6,114 nt of DNA, from positions 1 to 6,114 of the forward strand of contig PLXD01000458.1 of assembly GCA_003151295.1 (NCBI GenBank), written 5' to 3'. This DNA comes from Chitinophagaceae bacterium. Its GTDB lineage: Bacteria > Bacteroidota > Bacteroidia > Chitinophagales > Chitinophagaceae. This document shows positions 5,831 to 6,114 of this stretch, piece by piece. The position numbers and the translations under genes are program-made. The notes beneath the pieces are model-generated. The model searched no databases and was not told the DNA's origin. It worked only from the letters and a program-made list of their open reading frames with translations. Position 1 is the first letter of the stretch, and every line of letters begins with the position of its first letter.

Positions 5831-5864
5831 TTTGATGGCTTATCGGCTGGTTTTTGTAGGTTTG
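5831..5864 (+). promoter_or_regulatory. Bacteroidota sigma-A-type promoter for the S13 peptidase gene
   Basis: TTTG (5831-5834) is followed after 22 bases by TAGGTTTG (5857-5864), an exact match to the TAnnTTTG element of Bacteroidota promoters. The spacing is within the known range. Transcription would start around 5870, leaving a leader of about 15 bases before the ATG at 5885. No Shine-Dalgarno site is seen, as is usual in this phylum. Confidence 0.55.
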
Positions 5865-5884
5865 AGCCGGTAATAATTGTACTT

Positions 5885-6114
5885 ATGCGAAAAATCTTCC
5901 CTGTTTCCGCAGCCATGGCCTGTCTTTTAATGGCCGCTTTATTAGCCGGCTGCTCCGCTGACCGGTTTATCGGCAGCATCGCCAAAAACGAATTAATTGA
6001 GGCGGCGGACCTCCGAAGCGCCCATGCAGGGATCAGCATTTATGATCCGGGGATCGATAAATACCTCTATAACTACCAGGCCGATAAATATTTTATACCG
6101 GCCAGCAATACCAG
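5885..6114 (+). CDS. Peptidase S13 / D-Ala-D-Ala carboxypeptidase (PBP4-like) lipoprotein, N-terminal part (3' end outside the window)
   Basis: Seventy-six codons are visible. The start MRKIFPVSAAMACLLMAALLAGC is a lipoprotein signal with lipobox LAGC and C23 as the lipidated residue, so the protein should be anchored in the cell envelope. The mature part has the S13 opening: HAGISIYDPGIDKYLYNYQA (about 47-66), then KYFIPASNT (68-76), where S74 is the expected acylated serine. S13 enzymes trim or cleave D-Ala-containing cross-links in peptidoglycan; the E. coli member is DacB (PBP4). The SxxK active-site lysine should be residue 77, but its codon begins AG (6113-6114), which can only give Arg or Ser. 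This is either a frameshift, a base error or a catalytically altered homologue; the window edge prevents a decision. It is driven from the TAnnTTTG promoter just upstream and is divergent from the RRM gene. Confidence 0.85.
   Translation, partial: MRKIFPVSAAMACLLMAALLAGCSADRFIGSIAKNELIEAADLRSAHAGISIYDPGIDKYLYNYQADKYFIPASNT

Noticed and set aside
5797..6039. Minus-strand 80-codon ORF
   Set aside because: It lies opposite the S13 lipoprotein gene, whose signal peptide, lipobox and SNT motif are clear; it is a shadow frame.

Overview
The window most resembles a chromosomal stretch from a Bacteroidota bacterium, perhaps of the Chitinophaga/Cytophaga type. Three things suggest this. The last gene is preceded by an exact TAnnTTTG box with a TTTG 22 bases upstream. 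Shine-Dalgarno sequences are weak or absent. The window also encodes a small one-RRM RNA-binding protein with a Gly/Arg tail, of the kind common in this phylum. The assignment is an inference from sequence features, not from a search.

Layout. Bases 2-682 hold the C-terminal part of a GC-rich lipase maturation factor family gene entering from the left. Bases 809-1249 (minus) encode a spermidine/thialysine-type GNAT acetyltransferase. Bases 1250-1831 are AT-rich and hold a 20-bp palindrome, a strong intrinsic terminator and one doubtful 31-codon ORF. Bases 1832-3099 hold a zinc-dependent phospholipase C-like gene split by a single-base frameshift. Bases 3100-3566 hold an N-terminal scrap of an endonuclease/exonuclease/phosphatase protein on the minus strand. 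Bases 3567-4310 encode a complete OmpR/PhoB-type response regulator without a partner kinase. Directly after it lies the C-terminal scrap of a phosphonate-type ABC permease (to 4468). An unassigned stretch follows, then a metallophosphoesterase (4800-5324) that lacks the central block normally carrying the GNH motif. Bases 5365-5679 (minus) encode the RRM protein. A divergent promoter region with short direct repeats leads into a peptidase S13 (D-Ala-D-Ala carboxypeptidase) lipoprotein gene that runs off the right edge.

The main theme is gene decay. Of ten protein-coding traces, one is frameshifted, two are terminal fragments, and one has an apparent in-frame internal deletion. A fifth, S13, is cut by the window at the point where its catalytic lysine should be, and the two visible bases of that codon do not fit lysine. 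Several of the damaged genes belong to phosphorus-related families (phospholipase, EEP phosphatase, phosphonate permease, metallophosphoesterase). They may be the remains of former phosphorus-acquisition loci, although those families are broad. The intact genes are the acetyltransferase, the response regulator and the RRM protein. I see no CRISPR array, transposase, rRNA, convincing tRNA, or clear new multigene system.
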